Shown here piece after piece: positions 33,050-42,837 of a stretch of 64,000 bases of DNA; position 1 is the stretch's first letter, and every line of letters begins with the position of its first letter. The stretch comes from Episyrphus balteatus (taxonomy: Eukaryota > Arthropoda > Insecta > Diptera > Syrphidae). The notes beneath the pieces were generated by a model that saw only the letters and a list, made by a program, of their open reading frames with translations, had not been told where the DNA came from and did not search any database. The position numbers and the translations under genes are program-made. The stretch is from assembly GCF_945859705.1 (NCBI RefSeq), contig NC_079136.1:97029120-97093119 (forward strand), given 5' to 3'.

Positions 33050-33372
33050 ATTATAAAACTAATGAAAGCATCTAGTGTTAAGATTTTACAAAATCAAAAT
33101 GTATTGCATATTATAATTATTAAGTATCCTAAACCTAAGATAGTTTGTAAGAAGGTAATTATCAGCAAGTCGGTATAAACTAATGCCGACTATAAACATC
33201 GGCCATAAGTCTTGTAAGAGATTCCAATAAATATAGAAATAAATATCAATAACAGAAACCTGTTGTTATTACTTATAGACGTAAAACTTGTTATCAATAA
33301 ATAAACTTTAAATTTGTATATCTTTTTTAAAAATTAACAAAAAGATTTAAATAACGCAGTCGGTAGGATAGA
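33050..33372 (+). repeat. LTR remnant with degraded tRNA-Ser primer site
   Basis: It contains atcagcaagtcggta...cgactataaacat (33163-33202), shared with the BEL LTR end at 17950-17989. Further on it ends in taacgcagtcggtaggata (33352-33370), a tRNA-Ser primer site with the TGG start altered. Probably two LTR remnants fused. 33373-34030 has no recognised gene; an AATAAAG near 33720 may mark another LTR end. Confidence 0.45.
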
Positions 33373-34032
33373 ATAATTTTAAAGAAAAAAAAATTATCCA
33401 GTGATTTCGAATCTTACGACAAAGAATAAGTGACACTATAAAATCGACCAAGATTAAGTGTATTTATTTGTAATCCAAGTATTCAGTGGTAATAATATTC
33501 CAAAATTAAGTCGAAAAAGATTAAAAATATACAAATACGTGTTACATCAAGGCATTCACCTTTATGTATCATCTACCCTACATTTAGCTTAAGAGGTTTG
33601 GAATTCTTTTCTGCAACCACAGCAACGGAAGTAATAATAAATTAATTGCAAGGTGCTGACTAATTCCGTGCTGCTGTTGCAGCAATTGCTGTTGTTAACC
33701 TTAGGAAATAAAAATTGTAAATAAAGTAATTCAGTCATAAGACCACGTTCAAACCATTTGTTTCATTATTTATTATAACTTACGTTGAACATTACTAAAG
33801 TGGTCCAAAAATAACAGTGAACCGAACATACAAATATACATAATTAAATATAATGAATGATAACAAGAAGTCAAAAACGAAATAAATTTGACACGACCCG
33901 AAATTTGCGTGATTTTGAATTGGAAGAATAAAACCGCGAACTCTAGAAACAATTGAATTTGAGAGCAATAGCTGGAAGAACTGAATAATTATTTTCAATT
34001 TCATTTATTTTAAAATGTATAAATAGAGTGCT

Positions 34033-35778
34033 AGTTACATACAAAGTCCACCTGGAAGATACTGTACATATAACCGCAGCCAACATCGAAGATCCGATGG
34101 GGATCATCATCCACCAAAGCAAAATGATTTAATTAAAAACAAACTATGACTTCAAATACTCAGACTAAAACAACAATTGACTTTTCAAATTTTTCGCCTA
34201 TAAGCGATACAGTAAAATCCATTAATAGCTACTGTAGTGAGGTTGCAGCAACCCGAAATAGGCTCAACGAAATCATGGAACTTCTAAAATCCTCAGACAA
34301 CAACAACGACAAAAATGTCCCAAATTGTACCCTTAATCTTAACACATCATCACTACATGATGAGCTGTGCGAAATAGGCGCATCCACATCGTTTCATCGT
34401 AAGATAACAACATCTCAATCTACTCAAACATTCCTTGAAGAGCCGTGTATTTCAAATCAGTCTACAAATGTTCCTGTCTCTACTACGACCGTTAAACCTC
34501 AAGTATCATCTAATAAGCCTCCTGCTCCTTCTCTAACTTCACCGTCGACCAACAACTCTTCCATCAAATACTTAATTAAGGGTCTTCCTTGGGTCATTAC
34601 TGTAAGATGGCTTTCCAACTGGTTCTTGGTGAACTATAAAATCTATATTACCAGCATCAAAAAAATTTCAAGGCATGGAGACTCTAATACTTGCACATTC
34701 TTGGTACATATGCCTGCAAAATACGACTGGATGTTTTTAAACCCTCGATCTGACGACGCCTCCTTCAATGGCGTAGAGTTTTATCGCTTTAACAATAATA
34801 ATAAAAATAGATCTAAGTCTAGGTTAAGAAATAGTCCTCTTGTAAATGATCCTAACTGGCAACTAAAAATTGGCAGGTATCCTAATTTTAACAATATTCA
34901 CCCTCTCGTTGCCAATCATTCTTTAAATCTAACTCCCCCCTCTAACATTATCAGTTCACTAGCTCACACAAATAATACTTCCACTTCAAAACCCTCAACC
35001 ACTCCTGCTTCCTCCAACTCATGCTCTGTGTCTCCCAACCATAAATACCCAAACTTCATTTACTCTCACGTTTTGAACCCTCCCCAAGCTTCCATTCCAA
35101 CTTCTTCATCCCTTAGTGTACCCACTTCCCCTACTACTACCTCCTTCGCTGAGTCCTCTAAACGTAGCACGCAGAATAGAGTTTCATTTGATTTAACAAC
35201 GGTTTCCTCTTCGTCATCCCTATCCTCTCCTTCGGACTTTAAATCTCATGAATCAACCGTAATTACTCTCCCTCCAAACTCCACGGTTTCAGTCCCTTCA
35301 TTTATTGATCCTTTGCTTCCCCCAGTTGTTAAACTTGCTCAACAATTTTCAGCCAGCGACGATGGACGTTATATAGTTTTCGTGAGGTTAAAACCTACGA
35401 AAATGTCCGGTTGTACCTAGCTTATCTACACGACAAACCTGAAGATATATGTGTTGATGGTAAAACCAAAACGAACCTTGAGCTATTGATTTCCAAAGAT
35501 GGACTCCCTTGCGACTTCCTTGCTTTGAAAAAAATCTTCATTCAATACCATGAAACCTTTAACCTCTTTCCTCTACGAGTTTCTAAAGATCTTTCAGCTT
35601 ACGCTAGTTACCTCAATTCTCGAAGAATTTCACACCTGCAAAGATCTCAAGCCGCGCATTCTAGTTTTTTTCGTCGCTAACTCCAAAAAAACCGCTAGTC
35701 GAAATGCGTCCCTTCAATGCCTCTCAATCTATTACCAAAATGTCAGAGGACTTCGAACAAAAACTTCTGATGTTTATA
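34033..35778 (+). mobile_element. LINE 5' part: ORF1 and start of endonuclease ORF
   Basis: An open 5' region leads into a long ORF1 (34146) and then the first residues of an apurinic-type endonuclease (YYQNVRGLRTKTSDVYN, 35730-35778). At 35781 it is cut by the primer site and leader of a gypsy element, so the rest of ORF2 is missing. Confidence 0.7.
34146..35680 (+). pseudogene. LINE ORF1 protein, one frameshift
   Basis: A 424-codon frame starts at ATG 34146. It has a helical N-terminus (SPISDTVKSINSYCSEVAAT), a Ser/Thr-rich linker, a folded-looking middle (residues about 140-200: IKYLIKGLPWVITVRWLSNW, SNTCTFLVHMPAKYDWMFLN) and a long Ser/Pro-rich low-complexity tail. A frameshift near 35380 moves the frame to 35411-35680, which runs almost to the endonuclease ORF. 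It would bind LINE RNA. No PHD finger is visible, unlike 13638 and 40214. The clade is uncertain; the location just before an endonuclease start is the main evidence. Confidence 0.6.
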
Positions 35779-35780
35779 AT

Positions 35781-35910
35781 TGGCGCCCAACTTAGTGGCA
35801 ATAAAATATAAAAAAAAAACCTAACACAATTTTAAAAGTGAGAGAATTAACAAACAAAAAAAATATATACATATAAAAAAAACCCCAACCGTGACTGTGT
35901 GTTTAGACAA
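35781..35910 (+). repeat. tRNA-Lys primer site and errantivirus leader
   Basis: tggcgcccaac at 35781 is followed by a leader containing caattttaaaagtgagagaa and accccaaccgtgactgtg. The same leader motif is tandemly amplified at 37506-37935. No LTR precedes the primer site here; it is joined directly to the LINE. Confidence 0.55.
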
Positions 35911-35944
35911 ACATAAATCATAATAAATAACGAATACAAAAGAA

Positions 35945-36150
35945 TAAATGTAATGCGGAACTTGCAAGCAACTACATTTGCAAGTTCCGCAAAATAAGCA
36001 AATAAGAACAGGTGTGTAATTCAAGGGTTATCTTGAATTACTTAGATTTAAGATTATATAAATACTAAGTTTAATGAGAAATAAAGTTACTAAGAAAACT
36101 ACAGTCCACGAGTTCTTATATGAGCTATACATTGGTCCTTCGAGCCGGAT
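35945..36150 (+). repeat. BEL/Pao LTR end with tRNA-Tyr primer site
   Basis: It includes a 13-bp perfect inverted repeat (gcggaacttgcaa at 35954 and its complement ending near 35989), AATAAAG at 36079, and tggtccttcgagccggat (36133-36150), complementary to the 3' end of tRNA-Tyr. A BEL gag follows. Confidence 0.65.
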
Positions 36151-36189
36151 GAAGACACCAGACGCTTCTTTGAACAGATACCATAACAT

Positions 36190-36612
36190 CAGAATCTTCG
36201 TAACCAGAAGACATCAGAATCTTCGTAAAAAGAAGACAAGAGAATCTTCGTATCCAGAAGACATCAGAATCTTCGTAACCAGAAGACATCAGAATCTTCG
36301 TATCCAGAAGACATCAGAATCTTCGTATCCAGAAGACATCAGATCTTCGTAAAGAAGACACCAGAATCTTCGTATCCAGAAGACATCAGAATCTTCGTAC
36401 CAGAAGACATCAGATCTTCGTAAAGAAGACACCAGAATCTTCGTATCCAGAAGACATCAGAATCTTCGTAAAAAGAAGACATCAGAATCTTCGTAAAAAG
36501 AAGACACCAGAATCTTCGTATCCAGAAGACACCAGAATCTTCGTATCCAGAAGACACCAGAATCTTCGTAACCAGAAGACACCAGAATCTTCGTAAAAAG
36601 AAAACACCCCAA
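36190..36612 (+). repeat. 25-bp minisatellite in the BEL 5' leader
   Basis: About 17 head-to-tail copies of a(t/c)cagaatcttcgta(a/t)(c/a)cagaagac, 22-25 bp each, with a higher-order block of three units repeated. It runs to within about 10 bp of the gag ATG at 36622. There are no spacers, so it is not a CRISPR-like array. Confidence 0.95.
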
Positions 36613-36621
36613 ACTTGAACT

Positions 36622-37500
36622 ATGGATACACTGATGAATCAACAAGACGAAATTGGCAACAATTTAGCAAAATTGCTAGAGCCAATAAGAAAGGAACCGA
36701 TAGCAAGACGAACAACAGAGTACGTTAAAAAAAGAGAATCAGAGGTCAACCACCTATGGCAGCAATTCACACATAATCATGACGAAATTTTAAAATTAAA
36801 TACACCTAATCATGAATACTTTACAAAAAAATATTATGAACAGGTGCAACGCGTCATGGAAACAATTAACGATAAGTTAATTGCATATGCAGTTGCATTG
36901 GGGAAATCCAGCAACGATGACAAAAAAGTTGAAACTGTAAACAATGAACTTGACCACAAAAAAAATGAAGAAATCCGAACCCAAAACACAGAAAAAATAA
37001 ATCTGGGCCATAACGACACACAGTCAAGTAATATGAAACGAGCACAAATACGAATGGGGTCGTTCGAAAGGCAAATAGCAGAAACATTCCTCCACACAGA
37101 TATGAGTAATTCGGCAATCGAATTCCAGACCACGAATCTTATGGAGGAATGGAAAAAAATAGACTCAATATATGAGGAAGTATTGCTTTTCGAGGTATTT
37201 AATGACGAAACCGATAAAGCTAATTTTTTGACCCAAATTGAAGGGTTGAAAAAGAGGTATTCGGAAGTAATGGTGTCACTCAGAGAGATGAAAAAACCTG
37301 AATCTGCTTCCACCTCACACCATAAGGTTAAACTCCCAAGAGTTCAGATACCAATGTTTGATGGCAGATCAAACACATGGATTGAATTCCATGATATTTT
37401 TAATCAAGTGATACACTGCAACAACAGATTATCAGATGTTGAAAAAATGCAGTATCTCAAGAATAATCTTAATAGTTTGGAGGCCTCACCTTTAAGATTA
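36622..37500 (+). pseudogene. gag: BEL/Pao gag, 3' truncated
   Basis: ATG 36622 starts a protein with an N-terminal helical domain (RTTEYVKKRESEVNHLWQQF, HEYFTKKYYEQVQRVMETI) alignable to the gag at 60431 (HEYFTKGFYDGVKKI). A charged linker and a second helical domain follow, then the start of the BEL capsid region (LPRVQIPMFDGRSNTWIEFH, LSDVEKMQYLKNNL). The frame is clean to about residue 290 and then enters tandem leader repeats, so the capsid C-terminus, nucleocapsid and pol are lost. The minisatellite and tRNA-Tyr primer site lie upstream. Gag would form the element's particles. Confidence 0.8.
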
Positions 37501-37505
37501 TTCTT

Positions 37506-37940
37506 TTTCAAAAAATTTCAAATATGATTTTTTGAATTAAGTAATAAATTTTCTAAGACAATTTTAAAAGTGAAAGAATTCACACAAAAAATATAAAAAA
37601 AAACCCAACCGTGACTGTGAAAATTTTTCAAAAATTTCAAATATGATTTTTTGAATTAATTAATAAATTTTCTACAATTTTAAAAGTGAAAGAATTCACA
37701 CAAAAAAATATAAAAAAAACCCCAACCGTGACTGTGAAAATTTTTCAAAAAATTTCAAATATGATTTTTTGAATTAATTAATAAATTTTCTACGACAATT
37801 TTAAAAGTGAAAAAATTCACATATAAAAAAAAAATATAAAAAAACCCAACCATGACTGAAAATTTTTCAAAAATTTCAAATATGATTTTTCGAATCAATT
37901 AATAAATTTTCTACGACGATTTTAAAAGTGAAAAAAAACT
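37506..37940 (+). repeat. 118-bp tandem repeat, four copies
   Basis: Units start ttttcaaaa(a)atttcaaatatg near 37506, 37621, 37738 and 37859. Each contains caattttaaaagtgaaagaa, ttcacacaaaaaatataaaa and cccaaccgtgactg, matching the single leader at 35815-35900. They connect the truncated BEL gag to an env ORF. Confidence 0.9.
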
Positions 37941-38510
37941 TTGAAGAAGATCAACAAATATTACGCTCAACAAATCATATACAAAATGCTCATTTTTTTC
38001 ACAATTGCACAACTGAATGCAATATCTGCACAAATCATTGATTATACTAACGATGATTATATACTCCTGGAAAATGATGACGCACTGGTATACCAAGACT
38101 ACGGTGAAATATTCCATGTTTTCAATATAACATATTATGAAAACATTTTAAAAGAAAAAAGTGTATTACACACATGAAGAACACTTAGAGCTGGAATCAG
38201 AGCTGACTTTAATAGAATCATTTGTAACTCAATTAAAAATAAATAAGGTCAAAAGGGGAATAAACGAATTAGGAACATTTTGGAAATGGATAGCAGGTCC
38301 ATGACCATGATAATTTCCTCACAATATCCAATAAAGTTAATGATCTTATAGAAAACAATAATATTCAATTGATAACAAACACTGAAATTTTCAAGGAAAT
38401 AAAAAGACTTTCTGGTCTCATAAACGACATAATTGGTGCAAAGTCAGCAGTCGGAAAACTAATAAGAAAACAAAAACTACGGCTTACAGCCAGAGACTTA
38501 AATCCATAAT
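37941..38510 (+). pseudogene. env: Errantivirus env, N-terminal half, frameshifted
   Basis: After 37989 the translation has a signal-like hydrophobic start (MLIFFTIAQLNAISAQ). IDYTNDDYILLENDDALVYQ follows, the typical mature env N-terminus, and then FHVFNITYYENIL. A frame change near 38170 leads to LESELTLIESFVTQL and FWKWIAG, and onward to KLIRKQKLRLTARDLNP before a stop at 38506. Co-linear with the env at 51400-51830. The part from 38194 to 38411 is nearly identical to 4146-4367. Leader-type repeats rather than integrase lie upstream. Confidence 0.7.
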
Positions 38511-39060
38511 TTGCATATAGCTATAAATAAATGCTCATATAATTCAACTGGCACCTTCAGTGCACCAGCTATATAATATGACACCAAATATACAACAACA
38601 CTTTCAGTGATTAAAGAAAAACAAACATAATTAAGGGTCGCTGACTTATGGTAGTAAAATATGTATCATAAGCAAGCTAGCCCAAAACACTTGAAGTGCA
38701 TGGCTATTATGCTGATGCTGCATTTTATGGGAATTCTTATTGAATATCGAAGTATTGTTGAATATCAATACAGGCAATATTTTATTGACAAATTTTGTAT
38801 AAAAAGAGAAGAATAAAATTAAAACACTCTTCTCTCTTCTTATTCTACATTCAAAGATTGCGTTTACTTTATAAAGCAACTCGCTGGAGTCAAGGCAATT
38901 TTTGATATAAACATAGTAATATAGGCGCCCTATAGAGCTACTCGCTTTTGGGTTAAGGTATACTAGGCTACTCGCCGGACCACGTCTAATTGCTAAGGAA
39001 TATAAGTCAATATATGTACATATATGCTCCAAGCGTTATCCAGCATACAGACTTTGCACA
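38511..39060. other. Non-coding, LTR-like stretch
   Basis: It contains tgtataaaaagagaag (TATA-like, 38796) and aataaaattaaaac, then ggcgccctatagagc near 38921. It looks like an LTR but has no second copy here and no clear ends. Confidence 0.35.
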
Positions 39061-39445
39061 AGGACGAACAAAGGAAGTGCTAATAAATATTCAAGAGCCG
39101 GAAAACTGGAAGGAGATAAAATGATATAAAATACAACTGAAAATCAACTTTATACCAGACACGGAACTTAGGGATTTATACAAAGCAATTAATGAAATAA
39201 GAGCCAAAAGTGAGCTACTTATTCAAATACAAAACACGGTTATAACAACCGCTCCCTTAACCCCAAAATATAAACATTCATGGGTGATAGAATTACATTG
39301 GTCGTCATGACCAATAATAATATAATAATTACGGTAATAACAACATAATGAGTTCAAACTTGCTTATAATTGACATCATAATAATTATATTAATAATATT
39401 AGTAGTGCATATATCTACTCTTTGTGATTACTAAAAGTTTTTTCA
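39061..39445 (+). pseudogene. Possible env C-terminal remnant
   Basis: One frame reads EVLINIQEPENWKEIK, then LKINFIPDTELRDLYKAINEIR and SELLIQIQNTVITTAPL. Further on a strongly hydrophobic run (LIIDIIIIILIILVVHI, about 39364-39415) resembles a membrane anchor. Stops interrupt it. Tentative. Confidence 0.35.
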
Positions 39446-40213
39446 ACCGAAAAGACCAACAAAATGTGGGTAATGAAATTAAAAGTTTTTCGATTTAAAG
39501 TATATACACAAAGGAGCACAATGACTCCAGAATTGCCACAAATTCCACAAATGAATCAAGCTGAAGCCGATATAAATTAAGAAGCCGTATTATGTTCAAT
39601 TTCAATCCATTTGTATAGACATTTTCAATATTTTCGATTCAGAAAAACATCAATCGAACGATCTTTAGCTTTCAGTAAAGATCGGCTCTCTCTAGCCATC
39701 ATCAATATTCGGCTTGGGGAAACCTAAATCCCCCATAGCTTTATAGAGGAAGGAGACGCAATAGGACGCACAACTTTGCACATGACTCATAGGAGTCTAA
39801 TTTATAGATCATTGCTTATTTACACATGATTAAGTCTTTCTTAGATCGAAGATAACTAGCGCACACACACAATCATACAGACAATTCAGCAACAGCTAAT
39901 TGCTCAGATTCGAATCTGAAACAGTTACTTAAAAGTGACGAGAAGCTTTTTTAAAAATCGAAGCCGATAATAAAGGTCCAAAAAAGAAGATGATTTTGAA
40001 ATCAACAGGAACAACAATTACCAAATCTTTAATTCAAATTTAACATCCGTCGCGTCTAGGTGTTTTTTAACTCGTTCCATACCTAAAGCCCTAACTACAG
40101 TTGTATGTTTCTTTTGTTTTATTTTTTAACACTCTTGACCCTAATTCTAAATCAAAACAAATTTTCTTGACAATATCAGTCTTCCCTGTTGTTTTATTAT
40201 CACCTCAATAACT
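39446..40213. other. Non-coding stretch, probably a LINE 5' region
   Basis: No ORF. A 14-bp palindrome cagattcgaatctg lies near 39908. The last 200 bp precede a LINE ORF1 start and may be its untranslated region. Confidence 0.35.
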
Positions 40214-40444
40214 ATGTCACAAAAGTGCTCTATTTGCAATTCCGAAGTTGGTGTTGATCGCATTACTTTTGGTGGCCTCTGCGGTAAACTTTTCCACCCG
40301 TGTTGTATTATTGGTGTCAAAAAACTTTCGCTGACATCTCATACTCATTTACATGAAATCACTTCCCGGTTCGTATATTATTGTGACGAATGTAGGGAAA
40401 TATCTCTTTCTCACATTATGATGGCAATTAAGTGTGTTATGTAA
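40214..40444 (+). pseudogene. CR1-like LINE ORF1 N-terminus with PHD-type finger
   Basis: ATG 40214 opens 76 codons with CSICNSEVGVDRITFGGLCG, LFHPCCI and YYCDEC, a C-x2-C...C...H-x2-C...C-x2-C layout of a PHD-type zinc finger. AIKCVM and a stop follow. The last part aligns with 13650-13730. PHD-bearing ORF1 proteins are known in CR1-group LINEs. The rest of ORF1 is cut by the inverted family R repeat. Confidence 0.55.
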
Positions 40445-40449
40445 TATTT

Positions 40450-40865
40450 CATACAAAACGAAAATAATTACATATAATCTTTGCCGTGAAGGCGAAGGTT
40501 TGGTAGTAGGATTAAAACCGAAATTAGTTTTTCTCCTAACTTCGCTTTCTTCTAGGTTTTTATCCTAGGTTCTCTATTGTACCCTAAGATTCCCTACTTT
40601 TCAGCTATTTAAATAATGGCACACTGGAGGCCAGTTTAGTAGAGGCAACGAGGCCCACTTTTTGTATACCAGGGGTATCTCTGATTTCTTGTAAAATCAA
40701 AAGAAATAAATAGGTTAGTGAATGGATTAAATGTAATCTTACATTTATTTTTATTTGGAAGAAAATTGACTGTCGGCATCAACACTCAATTACCAATTTG
40801 ACCCATAAGCACTTTTCTTGAAGTAATTTAAATTGTGACCTCTTAACGGAAACAACAATAAGTGT
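40450..40865 (-). repeat. Family R LTR and leader, copy 4, inverted
   Basis: Read on the minus strand it gives gggtcaaattggtaattgag (matching 8189-8208), AAGTGGGCCTCGTTGCCTCTA, tggcctccagtgtgcc from 40633, and the CTTCGCCTTCACGGCAAAG version of the leader block. Parts of the LTR are deleted. 40866-41045 shows nothing recognised. Confidence 0.6.
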
Positions 40866-41049
40866 CGACGTTTTTCCGAACTAAACAAAATTAATGACTT
40901 GTTAAATTTACAGAAGAGTTGCATACGTCTAAAATGACCTTTCGCCTTTCATTAAGCAAAACATCAAAGACACTAAAAAAAGATATTCTGAAAAAAGTGA
41001 TTGCATTTCTGAAGGTTGCGCGACGAAATTAGTCGATCCGCGAATCGTA

Positions 41050-41245
41050 TTACGGTGTTGCGAATAAAGGTCGTTCGGTCAGTTACCCATATAAAACATT
41101 AAATTCCCACAAGTTGGATTACTTGTTATAAATTCCCACAGTTTGGATTACTTGCTTGTGCATACATATGACACCGCTTCCATCGAATGCAAATGCCATC
41201 GTTTGCATAGTGCTAGGTGCAACGACCCTTATTCGCTGATGCCAA
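41050..41245. repeat. Foldback element
   Basis: gttgcgaataaaggtcgtt near 41056 is inverted as caacgacccttattcgc near 41220. Between them a 27-bp unit (aaattcccacaagttggatt) is tandemly duplicated. Possibly a short MITE with unclear ends. 41246-41740 is AT-rich without recognised genes. Confidence 0.5.
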
Positions 41246-41742
41246 CAGTCATTGATTTCTGAAATATGAAATCGCTGACTAATAGTAATAAGTTTCAACT
41301 AGAAATAAGTTACTAAGTCAAAATAACTATCCAACCGAATGATTATTGTTTGGTCTTTAAAACAAATAAGGTGTTTTCTTTACATGACGATCCTGCCAGT
41401 ATAAAAATAAAAAAAAAAATAATTGCAAATATCATAAGCTACAAAAAAAAAATAACTTACTTTTACTTTTGACAAAAATAAAATGACCAAAAGAAGTGCA
41501 AAAATCCTCGGAATTTGAAAATAAATACTTTATTAAAATAAAGTTGTAGATATTTTTCAATACAAAAATAAAACAACGAAATAAACATTTTGTGCGCCAA
41601 AAAAAAATAATTAAACTTTATGCTTCATTTATAAAAAAAAAAAAAAAATAATAATGAAATTTAGTTAAGCTAAAAAAAAAAACAAGGAAACAAAAAGAAC
41701 TTTCTACTAAGTGAAAAAAAAAACAACATTAACGTATCCGTA

Positions 41743-41793
41743 TCAAAGTGCGTCATCACCCCTCAACGATTGTGAATGAGGGACAGCTATAAA
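41743..41793 (+). repeat. Flank repeat of the complete errantivirus, left copy
   Basis: tatcaaagtgcgtcatcacc and caacgattg...gggacagct recur at 53174-53224, on the other side of the 11-kb element. It may be an older tandem duplication that the element entered. Confidence 0.6.
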
Positions 41794-41821
41794 AAAAAAC
41801 AACAACAGAAAATTGGATATA

Positions 41822-42126
41822 AGTTATCACAGTATAAGTTGTCGTCGCTAACAACACGCGCGACACAACTTAGCTGACACAACATGTTGTCGACCCCAGT
41901 CAACACGAGCCAGTGACCAGACTGCAGCGAGGGTTCCCACAGGTGGGAATTCCAAGAATACGAAGTCAGCAGTAACACTAACAACATAGCAATAAATTAG
42001 GTTTCTTTCGGGTTAACAAAATGTATCTAATTGAGTTTATTACTATCAATAAAAGAGCTCACATCATTGAGCGAAAAATACAAAAAATTGTTTTTTTTAG
42101 TTCCACTAATTAACAAATCCATAACT
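41822..42126 (+). repeat. 5' LTR of family E
   Basis: AGTTATCACAG...CCATAACT with 6-bp inverted ends (AGTTAT/ATAACT). AATAAAAG near 42048 is the likely polyadenylation signal. It differs from the 3' LTR only in the T-run near 42092. Confidence 0.95.
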
Positions 42127-42139
42127 GGCGCCCGAGCAG
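42126..42139 (+). other. tRNA-Lys primer-binding site
   Basis: tggcgcccgagcag overlaps the last base of the LTR and is complementary, with one mismatch, to the 3' end of tRNA-Lys(UUU). Confidence 0.8.
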
Positions 42140-42226
42140 ATTATCGCGGAATAAATAACCGTTTACTTAAAACCCGTGCAAACTTAAATAAAATAAGTGA
42201 AACCCGGTTAAAGTTAAAAAAAAATA

Positions 42227-42470
42227 AAAGTGAATTAAAACACTAAATGCAAAAAGTGAACTAAGACACTAAAAGCAAATAAAAAAAGAAAAAAGTGAAT
42301 TAAAACACTAAATGCAAAAAGTGAACTAAGACACTAAAAGCAAATAAAAAAAGAAAAAAGTGAATTAAAACACTAAATGCAAAAAGTGAACTAAGACACT
42401 AAAAGCTAATAAAAAAAAGTGGATAAAAAGTGGATTAAAACACACAAAAAGTGAACTAAGACACTGCGTA
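42227..42470 (+). repeat. Tandem repeat in errantivirus leader
   Basis: About three and a half copies of a 63-65 bp unit built from aaaagtgaattaaaacacta and gtgaactaagacactaaaag. The leader continues with gtaactcccctgaggaaaag and accagccgcccagga, also present at 30160-30245 in family F. Confidence 0.85.
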
Positions 42471-42639
42471 ACTCCCCTGAGGAAAAGAGGCCCCCCAGTA
42501 GCAACCAGCAAAAAAGGAGGTGAAATTATTTACCAGCCGCCCAGGACATAAGGAAGATGATAATTACAATCATAATAGCGTAAGGAAGTTTATTATTTTT
42601 TAAAAAAATTTTTTTTCAAAAGAAAATTATTTTTAATTT

Positions 42640-42836
42640 AATTAATTCAAAATATATTAAAATAATACGACAAAATATATAAATAAATTTATATAAGAAT
42701 TTACAAAAAAAAAAGTGACAAAAATTAAATAAGAAATAATTACGCAGTATTTCAAAATAAATTAAAATAATACGACAAAATATATAAATAAATTTATATA
42801 AGAATTTATTACAAAAAAAGAGACACAAATTAAATA
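42640..42836 (+). repeat. AT-rich tandem duplication replacing gag start
   Basis: A 95-bp unit (aatacgacaaaatatataaa, ttatataagaattta) occurs twice. It stands where the N-terminal 100-130 codons of gag should be, judged from the copy at 31472-31790. Confidence 0.7.
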
Positions 42837-42837
42837 A

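Noticed and set aside
36190..36612. CRISPR-like array
   Set aside because: Units are contiguous with no spacers and lie in a retrotransposon leader of a eukaryote.
36339..36645. Minus-strand repeat-coded proteins (YEDSGVFW repeats)
   Set aside because: They are the reverse frame of the 25-bp minisatellite, with no start context or homology.
42616..42828. Minus-strand ORF with repeated FCRIILIYFE
   Set aside because: It is produced by the AT-rich tandem duplication in the errantivirus leader.
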